A DNA stretch of 7,789 bases. It comes from Rhizobacter sp. (GTDB lineage Bacteria > Pseudomonadota > Gammaproteobacteria > Burkholderiales > Burkholderiaceae). Under the pieces are notes generated by a model that ran no database searches, was not told where the DNA came from, and was given only the letters and a program-made list of their open reading frames with translations. The stretch is taken from positions 1 through 7,789 of the forward strand of contig JACMKW010000220.1 of NCBI GenBank assembly GCA_014379885.1, given 5' to 3'. The translations under genes were made by a program, and so were the position numbers. Below, in pieces: positions 6,632-7,789 of the stretch; the stretch's first letter is position 1, and every line of letters begins with the position of its first letter.

Positions 6632-7789
6632 TTACTTGGCGGCCGTGAGCTGCTGAGGCGACAGTTCCGATGGAACGCCCGCCACAGGCGTCGACCCCTT
6701 CACTTCAACGAAGATCGGGTTGCTGTAGAACCACAGGTCAGACCATGCGGCCACGTCGAAGGCCACCATGCGCTGGCCGTTCACGACCGGCAGGTGATTC
6801 GGGCAACCGTCGATCTTGGGCACGCCCACGCCGGTGTACAGCGTGCCGTTGGCCGGCACCTGGGTGCCGACCGTGGTGCACGGAATGCGCAGCATGGCGG
6901 CGTCCGGGAACTCGATCGCGCTGCTGTTCTTGGCGTTGATCGCGCCACTGTTGGTCCACAGGTCGGACAGCGGGTTGCCCGACACGTCGGTCTCGAAGGG
7001 CACGGCAGCCGGCATGTTGGAGCCGCGCAGGCGCACGTACTGGGAGTTCTGAATACCGCGGATGCGGAAGCTCATGGTCTTGAACTCGCGGTCGTGGCGC
7101 TGCGTGTTCCAGGTCGAGCCGTTGAAGGTCTTGACCACCGAGGCGGTCTCGTTCTTCGCTGCCGCCGGAACGGTGGCAAGCGATCGCAATTGCTGCGGGT
7201 TGGCCATGTCGACCCAGTCGTCCGGCCAGGCACCGGCGTAGTCGGCGGCGGTCGGTGACTTGTAGCCCGAGACCTTGCCGCGGATCACGTCGATGTGGTC
7301 GAGCACCGGCTCGTCCAGCGGCTGGGTGATGCCCACTTGCAGCAGCGAGGGGTTGGGAAAGCTGTACGGCGAGTAGCTCTTGCCCTTGGGGTCGCGCACC
7401 GCGATGGCGACGACGATGTCGGAGCCCGGCTTCACTTCGAGCTTCTCGCCCATCGTGACGCAGCCGTTCATGTCGCGGTCGTCGGTGTTGCCACGTGCAG
7501 CCTTCAGCGCCTTCGCTTCGACCGCGGCTTCGCCCAGCGATTCGAGGAACTTGCCGGTGTGCGCGGCCACACGCGGTGGCACGGCGCAGGCCACGAAGGC
7601 CAGGCGGTCGATGAGCTGGCCGCTGTCGACCCAGGTGTTGCCTGTGCGCAAGCCGTCCACCACCATCTGCGGGCTCACGTGGCGCTTGTCGGTGTGGCCA
7701 TGGCGCACCAGGGTGTAGTTGCGCTGGTACTCGCCGGGCCAGAAGTCGTTGTCGCTGCGGCGGTCGTCGACGCTGAAGGCGCCGCGCGA
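6632..7789 (-). CDS. C-terminal part of a large protein, probably PHP-type (CehA/McbA-like) metallohydrolase; partial
   Basis: The frame is open to the right edge, so only the last 385 residues are seen; the start and any catalytic His/Asp motifs lie outside. The visible part begins SRGAFSVDDRRSDNDFWPGE. It continues with VVDGLRTGNTWVDSGQLIDR, which resembles the 'aLraGrtfvT.Gpl' segment after the metal site of PHP-type phosphoesterases. A mixed beta-rich tail follows, with SFRIRGIQNSQYVRLRGSN and, near the end, SDLWFYSNPIFVEVKGS, like the 'yRv.a..sNPIyv' closing strand of the same group. Cys residues at the VACAVP, GCVT, IPCT and DGCP segments suggest an exported, possibly disulphide-bonded protein. 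No membrane span is visible. From memory, large proteins of this sort occur next to PPIase and HupE/UreJ genes in other proteobacteria. Family assignment rests on these short resemblances and is tentative; the gene itself is certain from its long, well-structured frame. Confidence 0.6.
   Translation of the reverse strand, partial: SRGAFSVDDRRSDNDFWPGEYQRNYTLVRHGHTDKRHVSPQMVVDGLRTGNTWVDSGQLIDRLAFVACAVPPRVAAHTGKFLESLGEAAVEAKALKAARGNTDDRDMNGCVTMGEKLEVKPGSDIVVAIAVRDPKGKSYSPYSFPNPSLLQVGITQPLDEPVLDHIDVIRGKVSGYKSPTAADYAGAWPDDWVDMANPQQLRSLATVPAAAKNETASVVKTFNGSTWNTQRHDREFKTMSFRIRGIQNSQYVRLRGSNMPAAVPFETDVSGNPLSDLWTNSGAINAKNSSAIEFPDAAMLRIPCTTVGTQVPANGTLYTGVGVPKIDGCPNHLPVVNGQRMVAFDVAAWSDLWFYSNPIFVEVKGSTPVAGVPSELSPQQLTAAK

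Overview
The window is GC-rich (roughly two thirds G+C) proteobacterial DNA with tightly packed genes. An orphan Bug/TctC-type solute-binding protein, a CaiB/BaiF CoA-transferase operon and a dispersed 'GAGCCTGTCGAAG / CTTCGACAGGCTC' inverted repeat together point to a betaproteobacterium of the order Burkholderiales. I cannot name the genus from sequence alone.

Left block (1-4566) is a divergent acyl-CoA catabolic locus. On the minus strand lie two acyl-CoA dehydrogenase genes joined by an ATGA overlap: a complete 379-aa subunit (450-1589) and the first 151 codons of a second, more divergent subunit that runs off the left edge. On the plus strand, starting 99 bp away, lie a class III CoA-transferase (1689-2930), a secreted Bug-family binding protein (2927-3922) and a TetR/AcrR repressor (3919-4566). 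All three are chained by ATGA stop/start overlaps. The likely logic is that a small carboxylate is captured in the periplasm, activated to its CoA thioester, and desaturated by the paired dehydrogenases, while the TetR protein controls both arms. An imperfect palindrome in the shared AT-richer promoter region (1641-1659) is the best operator candidate. The substrate is not identifiable from the sequence.

Centre (4567-4725) is a non-coding gap between convergent genes. It holds a small hairpin at the TetR stop codon and a large 26-bp-arm inverted repeat of the dispersed Burkholderiales type, probably acting as a shared transcription terminator.

Right block (4726-7789, all minus strand) reads from the right edge inwards: the C-terminal 385 residues of a large protein that resembles the tail of PHP-type (CehA/McbA-like) metallohydrolases; an 80-bp gap carrying a perfect 13-bp GC-rich hairpin; a membrane-anchored, probably degenerate peptidyl-prolyl isomerase-like protein; and, overlapping it by ATGA, a HupE/UreJ-family membrane protein with a signal peptide and intramembrane His/Asp/Glu motifs. 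This envelope-located trio has no well-established function and is the part of the window most likely to encode an under-described system, plausibly one dealing with metals.

No tRNA, rRNA, CRISPR array, transposase or phage gene was seen.
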